From: Ceratothoa steindachneri
Lineage: Eukaryota; Arthropoda; Malacostraca; Isopoda; Cymothoidae
DNA: 64,000 bases
Assembly: GCA_963969495.1 (NCBI GenBank)
Contig: OZ018333.1
Span: 86,035,256-86,099,255, forward strand
Direction of reading: 5' to 3'
In this document: positions 12,236-22,339 of the stretch, in pieces
Layout of the letters: every line of letters begins with the position of its first letter
How positions within the stretch are numbered: the first letter of the stretch is position 1
Program-made: the position numbers and the translations under genes
Notes under the pieces: generated by a model
Seen by the model: the letters and a program-made list of their open reading frames with translations, nothing else
The model's database searches: none
What the model was told of the DNA's origin: nothing

Positions 12236-12290
12236 GCCTAGAACTAGGCCAGTTTTAATACGGCGACTAATGCCCATGTAGGCAGTCGCC
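12236..12290 (+). promoter_or_regulatory. Double hairpin at the LINE A 3' terminus
   Basis: GCCTAG-AA-CTAGGC is followed 12 nt later by GGCGACT...AGTCGCC, which encloses an inner GCC/GGC stem. The block precedes the A tail directly in all A copies with an intact end (23281-23338, 40212-40270, 43342-43400, 56627-56680). LINE RTs of related groups recognise 3' UTR structure during target-primed reverse transcription; here that role is inferred from position and conservation. Confidence 0.55.
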
Positions 12291-12775
12291 AGATGAGCTC
12301 TTAAAAAAAAATTAAAAAATATCATAAACCAGGAAAGGAATTGATGCTTCCGACCCACTATTGCCCAATTGCCCTTACTTGTTTCCCATGAAAGCTTTTT
12401 GAAAGGATGGTGAATGCCAGGTTGGTATGGTTTCTGGAGAAACCACAGACCTGCTGGTCAGGATGGAGGATTGCATTCAACAAGCTTTCTTAAAGAGACA
12501 ATACTCCATTGCTGTCTTCTTTGATATAGAAAAAGCATATGATACCACCTAGAGTTATGGTATCCTGAAACAACTATATGACTGGGGTATCAAAGGCCAT
12601 CTTCCTAGGTTCATTCACCAATTTCTTGCTGGACACACATTCCGTGTTAGGGTAGGAAATGTCATATTGGAGCCTGTTGATCAGATTAAGGGTGTGCCAC
12701 AGGGAAGCGTTTTGAGCATCACCTGCTTCTCGGTGGCTATCAACAGCCATTATTACTGATCTTCCTGTAGAGCTA

Positions 12776-13132
12776 ATGACAACTCTTTATGTGGATGACT
12801 TGGCAATCTTTTCAGCATCGACTCGGCTGCCATTTTTTATCCGTAAATTACAACTCGACATTGACATCATTACCAAGAATGGCGCTGCAAAAGGCTTCCG
12901 ACTGTCATCCTCAAAAATAAAGGCAGTTCATTTCTATAATTTCAGGCAAGTTGACTGGGAACAGCCAACCTTATCTTTTTATGGCTCCCCCATCTCGTTT
13001 GAGCCTCATTGTGAATTCCTTGGGGTTATCTTTGACTCAAAGCTTTCCTGGGTTCCTCATATAACAAACTACCTTGAAAAAATCCTGCTTGAAGAGAATG
13101 GATATCTAAAACTTCTATCACATGTTTCGTAG
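12776..13132 (+). pseudogene. Family B ORF2 RT palm/thumb fragment
   Basis: The longest open piece of this copy's RT. It begins just before the catalytic 'YVDDLAIF' box and continues through 'KAVHFYNFRQ' and 'FLGVIFDSKLSWVPHI', the usual post-palm blocks of LINE RTs. An in-frame TAG at 13130 replaces the next 'WGSDRRTLWLLY' codon seen in the other B copy (45840). It has lost its N-terminal palm to frame changes and is not functional. Confidence 0.75.
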
Positions 13133-13551
13133 GGAAGTGATCGCCATACCCTGTGGCTTTTGTATACAACCTTGATCCAGTCTAAGCTGGATTATGGGTC
13201 ACACGTGTACTCTTCAGCCTCATCCTCAAACCTAGATAAGCTCAATTCAATCCGGAACAAAGAGTGCTTCTAGCCTTGGGAGCATTCAAATCCTCCCCAG
13301 TATGGAGTTTTCACGCAGAATGGGGTCCTTCCACTATCCTTTCACCGCCTTAATTTTAACCTAAAGTACCTTTTCAGGCTGCCACAGCTCTCCCACTCAC
13401 CTGTATATGGGTGCACCTATAATATTCACTCGGTGGCATCATATGATAGGTTTCCTTCACTGACTCGCCCCTTTGCCCTGTGTATGACTGGAGATACAGG
13501 TCAACTGAGGGAATTATCAGTTATTCCATATCAGATCCCTAAAGTACCCCC

Positions 13552-13887
13552 ATGGCTATTGCCACCCATGAGAGTTCTTTCCTTCGGTTCTACGAAGCCT
13601 CTTCTATGAACACTTTGTGCCACAAATCATTCATTTTTATCTACACAGATGGATCTAAATCCTCTGATGGGGTAGGAGCTTCTGCTATCTTTCCCTCCTG
13701 TCATGTGTCTGTGTGCCTGCCAAATACAGCCTCAATCTTCACGGCTGAGCTTGTCATGATACTGGCTGCACTGTATACCATCGCTTCTTCATCACTGGGA
13801 TCTTGTACAATATACTCTGTTTCCCTCAGCTCTTTGGAGGCTTTCGCCATTTTATTTCCAGAGCACCCACTGGTTTCAAAGATCTAA
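13552..13887 (+). pseudogene. Family B RNase H fragment
   Basis: RNase H-like fold: YTDGSKSSDG (first Asp), TAELVMILAA (Glu), then YSVSLSSLEA where the expected YSDS is changed, so the second catalytic Asp is absent. A stop at 13887 precedes the last motif. In family B this domain follows the RT and would remove RNA from the RNA-DNA hybrid. Confidence 0.75.
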
Positions 13888-14661
13888 CAGTGGCTTTTTT
13901 ATTTATCCTCATTCCACAAAGTTTTTTTCTGTTGGGTATCTATTCACATAGGTATAAAAAGAATTGAGAGAGCAGATGCTGTTGCCAAGGCAGCTGGATC
14001 TCTAGGAATCTCCACACCTGCTCCTCTTTCATTCTGTGATGCTGTACCATACATCTGTGAGTATGTGGTCGGCCAGTGGCAGAGGACTTGGACCCGTACT
14101 CAGGATGTTATTCTATGCCATCTGATAATTGGGCATTGTCATCTGACAAATGGCTTTCTAATAGAAGGCCTTCAGCAGCCTCCAATGTGCACTTGCTGTG
14201 GAGTACCAATGTCTGTACTCCACCTATTTGCTAAATGCCTACGATTCCATACTCCGAGGCAAAGGCTTTTTCCTTTTATTTGCCAAGGGATGTGCCCTCA
14301 GTATGTTCTGAGGAGCATCCTTTTGGAACGTGAGTGCACCTTTAAACATGAATCGAATGTTTAAATTTTTATCAGAGACAAATCTTTTAAAGAAAATTTA
14401 ATGTTTTATCATTTTCAGAAACAGATAGGCGTGTTGTGTCTTATGATTTTACTTTGATTTTACAGCATTCTAGAGGAATTTATTTTTCTATGTTGTTACT
14501 CCCTCTTCCTTTTTTTTTATATATCATTTAGATTTTAACTATAGTCTATGTTTTAAAGAACATTTGAAATTTTAATAAATCTTCTCTTTTTGAAAATGGC
14601 TGTGAGCTTGCCCACTTGGACTTATGCAGCACCTGTCTGTTTTGTATCATTCCTTCTGCTA

Positions 14662-15408
14662 GGTTCCTGGACATGTAGGGAATGAGGGTGGCAAAGGTCC
14701 GCAAGAAGTGGGCGACCAGACCTGAGTTTCGCTCTTCCTCACACGGATTACATGACAGAAATACGGCCTCTATTCAAGGCAGATTGGCAAAGAAGATGGG
14801 AGATGGTTGAGGGGAACAAAGTTACATGCCATTGCGCCACGACTGTTCCCATGGACCTACCCATAATGCTGTGACGGCTTCAGGTTGCTTTCTGTCTTCT
14901 CTGAATTGGACACACTTACCGGCCGCACCGCCATTTGATGGAGCACTCGCCTGTGCCTTACTGTGATGACTGCATTGTCCCTCAGACTGTTCCACAAATT
15001 CTTGTTGAATGTCTCAGTCTGGGTTATGTCTTCGCACATTACCTGTCCAGGTACAACGACGAGTGAGGTTGCTACCGCTTAGCCCTTGTACGCAGGACTG
15101 GTTCGTGCATGCTCACTTGTGGTCTTTACGATTTTTTGGAGGAGGCTGATCCCATTTACTTTGACTGTTTGTTGTGGGTTTTATGTTCCCATGCCGGCGG
15201 GAGGCAGGCATACCCCTCATGCCGCAGCGTGCTTCTTTTCCTCCTTTTCCTTTGTTTTTTATTTTGTTTTTTTAGCCTCTGTAATTTTTAGCATTATTAT
15301 TATTTGTTTTTCTAATATATCCTATAGTAATCGGCTGGGTCGTGTGCAGCAACTTATGCCCAAATATGCAGTTGCAAGGTGTGCTCTTAATTTTTTTTTT
15401 TTTTTTTA
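14662..15408 (+). mobile_element. Family A LINE, 5'-truncated and degraded copy
   Basis: Begins within RNase H at 'aggttcctggacatgtaggg' (as at 11573), continues through the 'RTAWQRRWE' block and the 'YCDDCIVPQTV.QILVECLSLG' segment (14960-15030), and ends with the 3' UTR hairpins and 'gcaacttatgcccaaatatgcagttgcaag' before a T-rich/A-rich end at about 15390-15408. It directly abuts the 3' end of family B copy 1, so insertion may have been at the B tail. No open frame is preserved. Confidence 0.75.
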
Positions 15409-16361
15409 ATACTCAGTATATTGCCATTAAGCCAGATAAATTTGAAAAAAAACTTTGAATATCTGCTGATAATAGTTCAAAAAACTTTTTTAATTGAGTT
15501 CCATACCTCAATAAAGATGAAAAGCCTCCATCAAACCCACCAATTTCAGAATATGTAGTTATTCAGCTTGTCAAACCATACCTTGGCAAAAGAAGAAGAA
15601 ATGTTTTGACAGACAACTTTTTACTTCTGAGTTTATGCCATAAATTACAATATAAAAATACTACCGAAAGGAACTGCCATTGGCATCAAGAATTTGCAAG
15701 ACAAAAGCTTCAATACTTATTTTTTGAAGAATGACCAAGCAATGCTAACTGTCTATCATTGCAAATCAAATAAAAATGTGATTTTACTGATCAACATACC
15801 TATCTGTGTTTAAGTTGAAGATGATGTAAAAAGAACATAGTGTGAAAATCTACACTTGAATGAAATATAGAGTAGATATTGTTGATCAGATGGCTCACAA
15901 GTACAGCATAAAAGCTGGCTCAAGAAGGTAACCCATTTGAGTGTTCTACAATATGTTAGACCTCCCTGGAATCAATGCAGCTGTTCTCTATCAGAGTGGG
16001 TGGGTTTTGACGGGTGCGGATGACCTTTGATAGGCCCTTGTGGCTTTTGTCATCCGTGAAATTATGTTATGTTATGTTATGAAGTCACTGGTAAGAAAAT
16101 TACTTATTGCGACTTCCTTTTGTTCTTAGCTTTACAATTGTGATGAGCTTTTGAAAAGAGTGACACACAAAGAAAATCAGTGAAGATGACACTGCAGAGA
16201 CAGACGTGACATTGTTCTAGAAAAGAAAAAAATGCCAATTTTGAATTTGCAAGAAGAATAAAACATGTGAAATTTGCCACAAATGTAAAAAAAAAATTGT
16301 ATGTGCATCATTTACATTTGACATAATCAAGAAAATTACTTGCAAGAAGTGTTCATAAAAA
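15409..16361 (+). pseudogene. piggyBac-like transposase relic (PGBD4-type C-terminal half)
   Basis: Translated pieces in shifting frames match the PGBD4-like DDE transposase order: a 'KRRRNVLTDNFLL.SLCHKLQYKNT' block (15585-15665), 'IKNLQDKSFNTYFLKNDQAMLTVYHCKSNKNV' (15690-15780), 'KYRVDIVDQMAHKYSIKAGSRR' carrying the third catalytic Asp block (15865-15930), and a Cys-rich C-terminus with several CxxC pairs (16250-16360). It is split by a LINE tail (15988-16081). Stops throughout show it is dead. The N-terminal half is missing where family A sequence ends. Confidence 0.7.
15988..16081 (+). mobile_element. Short 3' tail of a non-LTR retrotransposon with (TTATG)n end
   Basis: About 94 bp interrupt the piggyBac relic between its 'GINAAVLY' and 'VTGKKITYC' segments. 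The insert ends with ATTATGTTATGTTATGTTATG, a short tandem-repeat tail as used by CR1/L2/RTE-type LINEs in place of poly(A). It is extremely 5'-truncated, with no coding sequence. Confidence 0.65.
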
Positions 16362-16826
16362 GTCACAGATATAAAACTAGAATTTAGGAGTAAGATATAA
16401 ATTTATTGTTTGTTCGTCTGAAGTTTACCTTATGTTTTTATTAATTTCCAAGTTTTGTAAGAACTTTGTTTAGCTGTGCTTATTGCACATGGTGCCTTGA
16501 ATGGCATATTTTTAAAAATAAATTTAGAAACATATTAAATGTCATTTTTATTTGATAAGCGTAAATTGAAAATAAGAGTAGAATGGTGGCCAAACTGACT
16601 GCTCTCGCTCTTAAAGGTATCCAAAAATTTCTCCTGTCATAGTGATAATTATGATTGTTTGTACTTGCATTTATATGGCTCAGGGGACGTATCCCTGATG
16701 TCAAGAGACATTTAAACCATTGCTCCCATGACCACCCGAATATCAATACAATTCCTGTATTATGAGCCTTTTAAAATTTATTTGATTTATCATAAAGTGT
16801 GAAAAGTATCTTTTTAATCATTACAG
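16362..16826. other. AT-rich presumed intron upstream of first visible exon
   Basis: No coding signal. The segment ends with a good 3' splice site (pyrimidine-rich, TTACAG) at 16821-16826. The preceding exon of the host gene was not found to the left within the window. Confidence 0.4.
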
Positions 16827-16904
16827 GATACTTCTGAAAAGATGAAGGAAATACATCAAGAATTCTATGCAGATCTACTTGGTGGTAATTTTAATATTAT
16901 AAAT
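16827..16904 (+). CDS. Zinc-finger gene, first visible exon (acidic leader)
   Basis: The 78-nt segment is bounded by TTACAG on the left and AAT|GTGAGA on the right and encodes 26 residues beginning DTSEKMKEIHQEF. It is in phase 0 at both ends, as are the next exons, which is the main support. The next intron is only 144 bp. A Met at residue 6 could be a start, but the good acceptor suggests that an earlier exon exists upstream or outside the window. Nothing in the peptide identifies a domain. This exon is the least certain of the four because its donor (GTGAGA) is average. Confidence 0.5.
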
Positions 16905-17048
16905 GTGAGAGAAGACACAACAGTAATATTGCCATAGTTATTCAGTTATTTCCATTTGTTTTGTTTTTTAACTGTCATTATCAGCCCAATTCTAATTATT
17001 ATAATTGAATAAAGTTTTAAATATGATATCAATTTAATTTTATAATAG

Positions 17049-17180
17049 GAGAACTGCAGTGCTAGCCCAGCCAAAAATATCAAAGAAGAGTTTTTTGTTG
17101 AACATCAAAATGGATTAAGAGGTCAAGAGCAAGCATTTGGTGGTTCTAATGAAATAGGCCAAATTGGCTCAGTCAAAGCG
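17049..17180 (+). CDS. Zinc-finger gene exon (linker)
   Basis: 132 nt, 44 codons, open in one frame, flanked by TATAATAG and AGCG|GTAATT, phase 0 at both ends. It encodes ENCSASPAKNIKEEFFVEHQ followed by a Gly/Gln-rich part. The 'KEEFFVE' and, in the next exon, 'KEEIKEEP' strings are short acidic/sumoylation-like ψKxE segments often found between the N-terminus and finger array of arthropod C2H2 proteins. Intron length to the next exon is 986 bp. No domain is predicted in this exon. Confidence 0.65.
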
Positions 17181-18166
17181 GTAATTTTATTGATTTTTTT
17201 CCTTTGCATTCCGTTTGTTTGTTCAGTATCACTGGTAGCTATCTTGCATTCCCCATTAGATTTATACTCTTCAGTTACCGAATCTTGAATATAATTTAAT
17301 TTTGTAAGGATCTCTCTGTGCATTTCTGAAGAAAAATCTCAGATTTATTTATAAATTGTAAAGAAAAAGCAAGGAATGCTCCAAAACTGAAATTATTTAG
17401 TAAAAGGTTTCTAAATAAAATGGTGGTAAAAATATGTGGAAGCTATATGCTTAAGTTGTCACTGATGGTAGTCTAGATTTAAATGTAGAAGATTTAAATG
17501 ATTGTGTATATAAATGCAAAAGATTTATCTTATTAATTTCTAATTTTTGTAATCTTTTGGATGAAAAGTAAGATATTCTATCTTGTGTTATTGCCTGAGT
17601 AATGTAAGAGGGTTGTTGCAACATGTTAAGAGACATGTTGGTCCTCTTCTGCAATGTATGAAGAGATGAAAAGAACCAAGGAGAGGATCACATGGTCCAT
17701 GGGCAGCAGGATAGAGAGTAGTGTTTGTTGATCAGAGAGGCATCAGCTGGGAGCAAGAACAAGCTTTTCATCTCCTCCCATTATAGTTTTGGAGGCAGTC
17801 GTGGGCCACAGTAGGCCTCTTTGAGAGCCTCCTAATTTGTTTCCTGTTATAGTAAGAGATAAAACCAATGAGTGCAATATGCAAATGATTGGATGCGAGG
17901 GCTGTGACTTTTGCCTACCAAATGTAGTTTGTGTTTTCTGTTAAATGTCTTGAGAAACTTTTGTCAAACAAGATGGCAAAAAAAACATTAAAAATGTTTG
18001 GAAAGTTCATTCATGGTCTTTTTACACTAGTAGGGCCTAGTGGACAAACATGAATGTGAGATGCCTAGGTAGCCTTTTGGTCCTTCTTTTGCTTCCATTT
18101 TATATAAATAAAATTATTTGTTGTTGTTGACTATTTAAATAGAATTGACTTTGTCTTTAACTTTAG
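17181..18166 (+). other. Intron, no gene or element recognised
   Basis: AT-rich sequence between two phase-0 exons. Starts GTAATT and ends with 'gtctttaactttag'. The middle (about 17650-17880) is less AT-rich and could be an old repeat, but I cannot assign it. Confidence 0.5.
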
Positions 18167-18325
18167 GAGCAATTTTCTGAGATTTTAATGAAAGAGGAGA
18201 TTAAAGAAGAACCCCTGGAAGAGGAAATTCCTCTCTTTGATGGAGAGGGACTCGATTCACAAGAGGAAAACTTGAGCCCCAAATCCTCTACTGAAATGGC
18301 CTTACAAAACTCCCTTCAAGAAAAG
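18167..18325 (+). CDS. Zinc-finger gene exon (acidic linker with KEEIKEEP)
   Basis: 159 nt, 53 codons, between 'ctttag' and 'GAAAAG|GTAATT', phase 0 on both sides. It encodes EQFSEILMKEEIKEEPLEEE and then an acidic, Ser-containing segment. The 'IKEEP' string fits a ψKxE sumoylation consensus, common in linker regions of arthropod C2H2 proteins. The next in-phase coding block is the zinc-finger exon at 56899, 38.6 kb away; nothing between them looks like an alternative host exon. That the two belong to one gene is inferred from phase, strand and content. Confidence 0.7.
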
Positions 18326-18879
18326 GTAATTTTGCCCTCTTTAAAATTTAGTTCAAAATTTATTGCCAAATTTTAATAATTTGGGTGAAAGTTTATATCA
18401 CCTGCAAAGCCTCGTGAGTAAAATCTATCAAATGTCAAATAAAGGCAACCATGTCCAGATATGGGGTTGCTGGCCTAAGATGCTGCTGCCTATGCCGAGG
18501 GTTTTATATTGAGAACTCTTCATGGTGGTTAATCTACATCTATGGTTTATTGTACTATTGGTTATATATAAAATGGGAAAAGTAAATTGCTTCATCCATC
18601 CCTTGTGGATAAGATCTTGTTGGAATTTATATAAAGATCAGACTGACAATTATTGATATAGGCAAAGGCACCAGGTACTTTTCCTTAGAGGGTAGCAGGG
18701 GATGTGGTGTGCATTGAGTGCATGTAATCACATCGACCATTTCTGGGCCAGAGTAGAGAGTGGATATTTTTTGATGTGAAGATGGGAAGGGAAAGAAAGT
18801 GGTAGACACAGGGCAGCCAATTCAGCCTGGTAGGGGAAAGAGGAGTTGTATTTAATGGTTTGAAAGCAGACCTTTCATT

Positions 18880-19010
18880 ATTCTAGTTGATACAGCATTG
18901 GACTTCTGATATCAAGGTGGGGGGGTTCAATCCAACTAAGGGCGGAAACAGTGCCCTTAGTGGTCATAAGCTGGCTGCCCATTGGGAAGAGACACTGATA
19001 CCCTTGGAGA
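18880..19010 (+). mobile_element. tRNA-derived SINE-like sequence (tRNA-Arg-like head)
   Basis: A-box-like 'tagttgatacagcattgga' is followed by an anticodon-arm-like TTGGA-CTTCTGA-..TCAA and an exact B-box form GGTTCAATCC at about 18927. The 'cattggacttctga' arm looks like tRNA-Arg(TCT). The T- and D-stems do not close properly, so it is not a functional tRNA. The 3' body after about 18940 is unassigned. Confidence 0.45.
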
Positions 19011-19446
19011 GGTAAGTAGCTCCACACTCATCAACATGCACATAGCCGTTCATTTTATCTGTATCAATTCCCTTTTCATATTCCAACATAACTCATCTTT
19101 TCTTGAACTCCACTAAGGGAGGCACGCATATTGTGGTAGCAGGTTCTGGGGGCCTGCAATCACACTACCTACCACTCTACCAGAGCTGGCTGGTTGTTTG
19201 AAAGCAGGACAATAGGGGGAGTGTAATCTAGTCTGAACTTGATTTATTTATACAAAATAATACAATGACCAATCAAGAGTATAAATACATCATCATGCCA
19301 TGTGGGAATTGTCATTCTCTTTATCAAACCAAACAAGCACGAATGAAGTTACCCCTTGTTTTGGCTGGTCCAATCGGTTGCTCATCTTCTATTGGAATGT
19401 CCTCATTTTGCTATTCTTTGATTCCACGTATTCCCATCATTTCAAA
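19011..19446. other. Intronic sequence, nothing certain
   Basis: No frame or repeat that I recognise. Part may be the body of the preceding SINE-like unit. Confidence 0.35.
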
Positions 19447-20962
19447 CCCATAAGGGGCACAGCGATTTGGCTTCCTAGCCGCCGTGCTGATGGGACTCTG
19501 CACCCCATCTGGCCCCAGCTCAGACTCTTCTCCATCTTTATGACACCCTGTCTTCTTAACCCGCTTGCTCATTTTCCATACAACCTCTCCCACAGCTTTC
19601 TCTGGTCGGTTTCCTCTCACTGACCATCCCAGATTGGGGCTGAAGGGGGAGGGAACAATGCCCTTTCTCCCCTGAGGTCTGGTCTGTGGTGGTGGGTTTT
19701 AACGACCTGCTTCACCTCCACCCTCACCTTGCTCCCATACTCTTTCTCTCTCCTTTCACACTCTATCAATTTTATGCCCAGCCCAAGGTGGAGCCACCAT
19801 GCAGAAGGGCTGCCAAGTCACTATGTGGGAGGTGTGGACTTAAATGGTGGCAGTCGGCCTTTGCCGGCCCTGTGTTCACCACTCGCAGAGCGGGCTACTG
19901 TGTGGGGTGATTAGCGTTTGTGTCCCGTGTTACTTATAGGGTCATCATGCCCAAAGATGAAAAAAAATTGCCCATCCACTTTACCAACGTTGGAGCCACC
20001 CTCGGGTAGCTCCAAAGAAGAAATGGAGTCCCCCCCACCTTCCATGCTATCGCAGGGAACCTTCCAAACCTCTTTTACCCGAGTGGAGGCTTACTCCTGT
20101 ACTTGGTGCAGGGGACTCCCCCCTCACCCCCTTCTCTAGAGCGCTCCATTTTCTAGTGGCAGTCTTTCCTTTACTTTCCAAGGGGACTTCCAAGAAAGCA
20201 GGCAGTCAGCCCATAATTGAGCGCTCCCGGTGGAAGTGGCTCGATAGGGCCAGCCCCCATATGGGAGCAAGGTATGGAAGGACCCTTCGGCCCGTGCCCC
20301 TAATGTCCTGCTTGCGTGCGTGACCAGCTCTCAGGGACTCGGTATACCTGCTCCCCTCTCTTCCCCGATGTATGCCCGTTCGCTGGCACACTGCTTGATG
20401 AAAGGTTCCTCGAATGGGATCCCTGGTGTCTTGGGAGGGGCGGGGGGGATGGCCATAAGGAGGCTCCCCTGATGTTACCTAACGCCGACGGTAAGATCTT
20501 ACATGGGGTCGAATCCGGGCTCGGTGCCAAGCAAAGAAACCGAATCCGCCCCTATGCAAGAGCCTCTTCGGGTACCCGAGGTATCATAAGGAGAGGAGTG
20601 ACCTCCTCCTCCCCCGGTGGGTGCTCTTGTGACGGCCAAGGCCTTCTCTATTTCACAGAAGGATCATGCTGAGGCCGGTCAATCTGACCTAGGGGCTCCT
20701 ATCGGCGCAGGAGAGAAGCGGGTTCATTCCCTGCCCTCCTCGGGGCTCCTCTCCCACCCCGGGAGCCGCTGCCATTTCGGTATTCGACTGAGTAAAGAAC
20801 GGCACGTCTGGCCCAGGTGCTTCCTGTGGTGGAAAGTCCCAGACTAAGACCAAAAGTGCGCGGAGCGGGATCATCGATTACGTTGAGGCACCTCATTTAA
20901 TGGTTACCTCGCCTTTTCGAGCCCGCTGCCTTCAAACGCTTGCTAGTTATTCGCTCCATTGA
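19447..20962 (+). mobile_element. Family A LINE, older copy, 5' part (5' UTR and ORF1), split by a younger A copy
   Basis: Starts with 'CCCATAAGGGGCACAGCG', the CpG-decayed form of the family 5' end, and has the 5' UTR, the ORF1 ATG at 19947 ('gtcatcATGCCC') and diverged ORF1 up to 20962 ('cgcttgctagttattcgctccattga'). At that point copy 20963-23362 is inserted, and the older copy resumes at 23363. Numerous frameshifts; no long open frame. It is intermediate in age between 1-2763 and 5469-12311 judging by CpG loss. Confidence 0.8.
20951..20962 (+). repeat. Left target-site duplication of A copy 20963-23362
   Basis: TCGCTCCATTGA, identical to 23363-23374 on the other side of the A tail. The same sequence occurs uninterrupted in other A copies ('ttcgctccactgatgg', 7067), so the target was ORF1 of an A element. 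Confidence 0.9.
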
Positions 20963-21403
20963 GTCCGGCCCCAGCTTAGCCTCTCTTCCTTCCTTCAGAT
21001 AGCCTGTATTTCTCCCCTACCTCGTCGCTTTTCATACAACCTCTCCCACAACTTTCTCTGGTCAGCCTATAATTTCACAGGGTAGATGCTGACCTTCTTC
21101 TCAGTCAACCGTCCCGGATCAGGGCTGAGGGGGGGAGGACAATGTTCCCTAACCCCTGAGCTCCGGTCTGGAGTGGTTGGTTTTTAACAACCTGCTTCAT
21201 CCCCACCCATACCTTCCTCACATCCCTTTTCCTCTCCTCTTCACAATCTATCTTTTTTACACCGTGTCCAAGGTGGAGCCACCATGCCGATGGACTGCCA
21301 AATGGCGGCGCCTGGCTCTGCCGGGCCTGTAAGCACCTCTTGCAGTGCGGGCAACTGCGAGAGGTGATGAGCTATTGCGTCCCGTAGCTCAAATAGGGTC
21401 ACC

Positions 21404-22144
21404 ATGCCCAATGATGATAAAAAAAAAAATCTCTCCCTAATTCCCCCTTGCTCATCGACGGAGCCGCCCTCGTGCAACTCCAACAAAAAAATGGAGGTCC
21501 CCCGCCCTGTGCTTGCGCAGGGAACCCTCTATATTTCTTTAACCGGAGAGGAGGCTTACTCCTCTCCTACGCCTACGGGTGAAGGGGACTCCCCCTCACC
21601 CCCTTCTCTGGAGGTGCTTTCAGGCACCTCCCTATTCCCAGCGTCAGTCCCTCCTTTTTTTTCTAAGGGGACTGCCAAGAAAGCCAGCAGGCAGCCCATT
21701 GCCGACCGCCCCTCGTGTAAGCGGCTCGGTAGGGCAAACTCCCTTAGGGGGGAGAGGGAAGCCAGGCCCCTTCGGTCGCTTCCCTCAAAAGACCTGCTGG
21801 CAAGAATACTAAACCTTGCCGAGGTCAAGGCCTGTGCCTCCCCACAAAAGACTCATGACGCTGCCAAGGGGACCTGTGATGTCCTGGGAGGGGATAGCCA
21901 ACTGGAGGCCCTACTGTGATAGACATGGTCCTTGAGGAAACTCAGCCTCAGACGGTAGGGCCTTTCATGGGGGGGAATCCGGGCTCGGCGCCAAGCAACG
22001 AACCCGAATCCGCCCCTATGCAAGGTCCTCCTCAAACGGCTGGGGATTCTGAGGCAGTACAAGGAGGGGAGGGATCTCCTCCGGATGATGCCCCTGCGAC
22101 CACCAGGACCTTCTCCATTTCGGAGAATACCCCAGTCATACCCT
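21404..22144 (+). pseudogene. Family A ORF1 N-terminal half in deleted copy
   Basis: Frame from the conserved ATG (21404, 'gggtcaccATGCCC') is open for 171 codons to a TGA at 21917, then continues in another frame (21916-22144) with the usual 'ETQPQTVGP' and 'STEPESAPMQGPPQTA'-like segments. It ends at the deletion junction before the basic patch and before any zinc knuckle. The protein would lack RNA-binding knuckles. Confidence 0.75.
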
Positions 22145-22339
22145 AAGCCCTTGCGGTTTAGGGCCAGGAAACTCTTTCGAGAGGTAGATATAACTCTCCG
22201 GCCGGTGGCGCCCCTGGTTCTGCCCAGGACGCCACCCTGGAGGGTACCACATTTGGCTATTTGTCGCCACGCCTCTGCTCCCAAAGCTTGTACTGCGCCG
22301 GGAGTATTGCGTTCGACCTTTTTGGAGCACACATCGTGT

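Larger units (their letters stand above)
5469..12311 (+). mobile_element. Family A LINE, near full-length copy
   Basis: The element has a 527-bp 5' UTR, ORF1 (start 5996), ORF2 (start about 8329), a 3' UTR with hairpins and an A tail at about 12303-12311. The left end starts with the same 'CCCCGTAAGGGGCGCGG' block as the copies at 34685, 48173 and 19447, so it is 5'-complete. ORF2 carries EEP, RT (YVDD) and RNase H plus a C-terminal Cys/His segment, an architecture of the I/R1/LOA group and not of Jockey, which lacks RNase H. It sits inside family B copy 1 with no visible target duplication. High CpG content shows it is much younger than copy 1-2763. It carries at least one stop, several frameshifts and a small EEP deletion, so it is not autonomous. 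Confidence 0.9.
12312..14650 (+). mobile_element. Family B LINE, copy 1, 3' part (RT to 3' end)
   Basis: Resumes the element broken at 5468. RT blocks are seen as 'FDIEKAYDTT' (12520), 'GVPQGSVLSITCFSVAINS' (12690) and 'TLYVDDLAIFSA' (12780-12815), followed by the thumb (12990-13300) and an RNase H-like domain 'IYTDGSKSSDGVGASAIFP' with 'TAELVMILAAL' (13640-13780), then a C-terminal Cys/His segment near 14190 ('CTCCGVPMSVLHLFAKC'). In the RNase H domain the third catalytic position reads YSVSLSS instead of YSDSxSS, so an Asp is lost. Stops and frameshifts abound. The 3' UTR is AT-rich and ends near 14650 with 'cacttggacttatgcagca', matching the end of the other B copy near 47440-47457. Confidence 0.8.
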
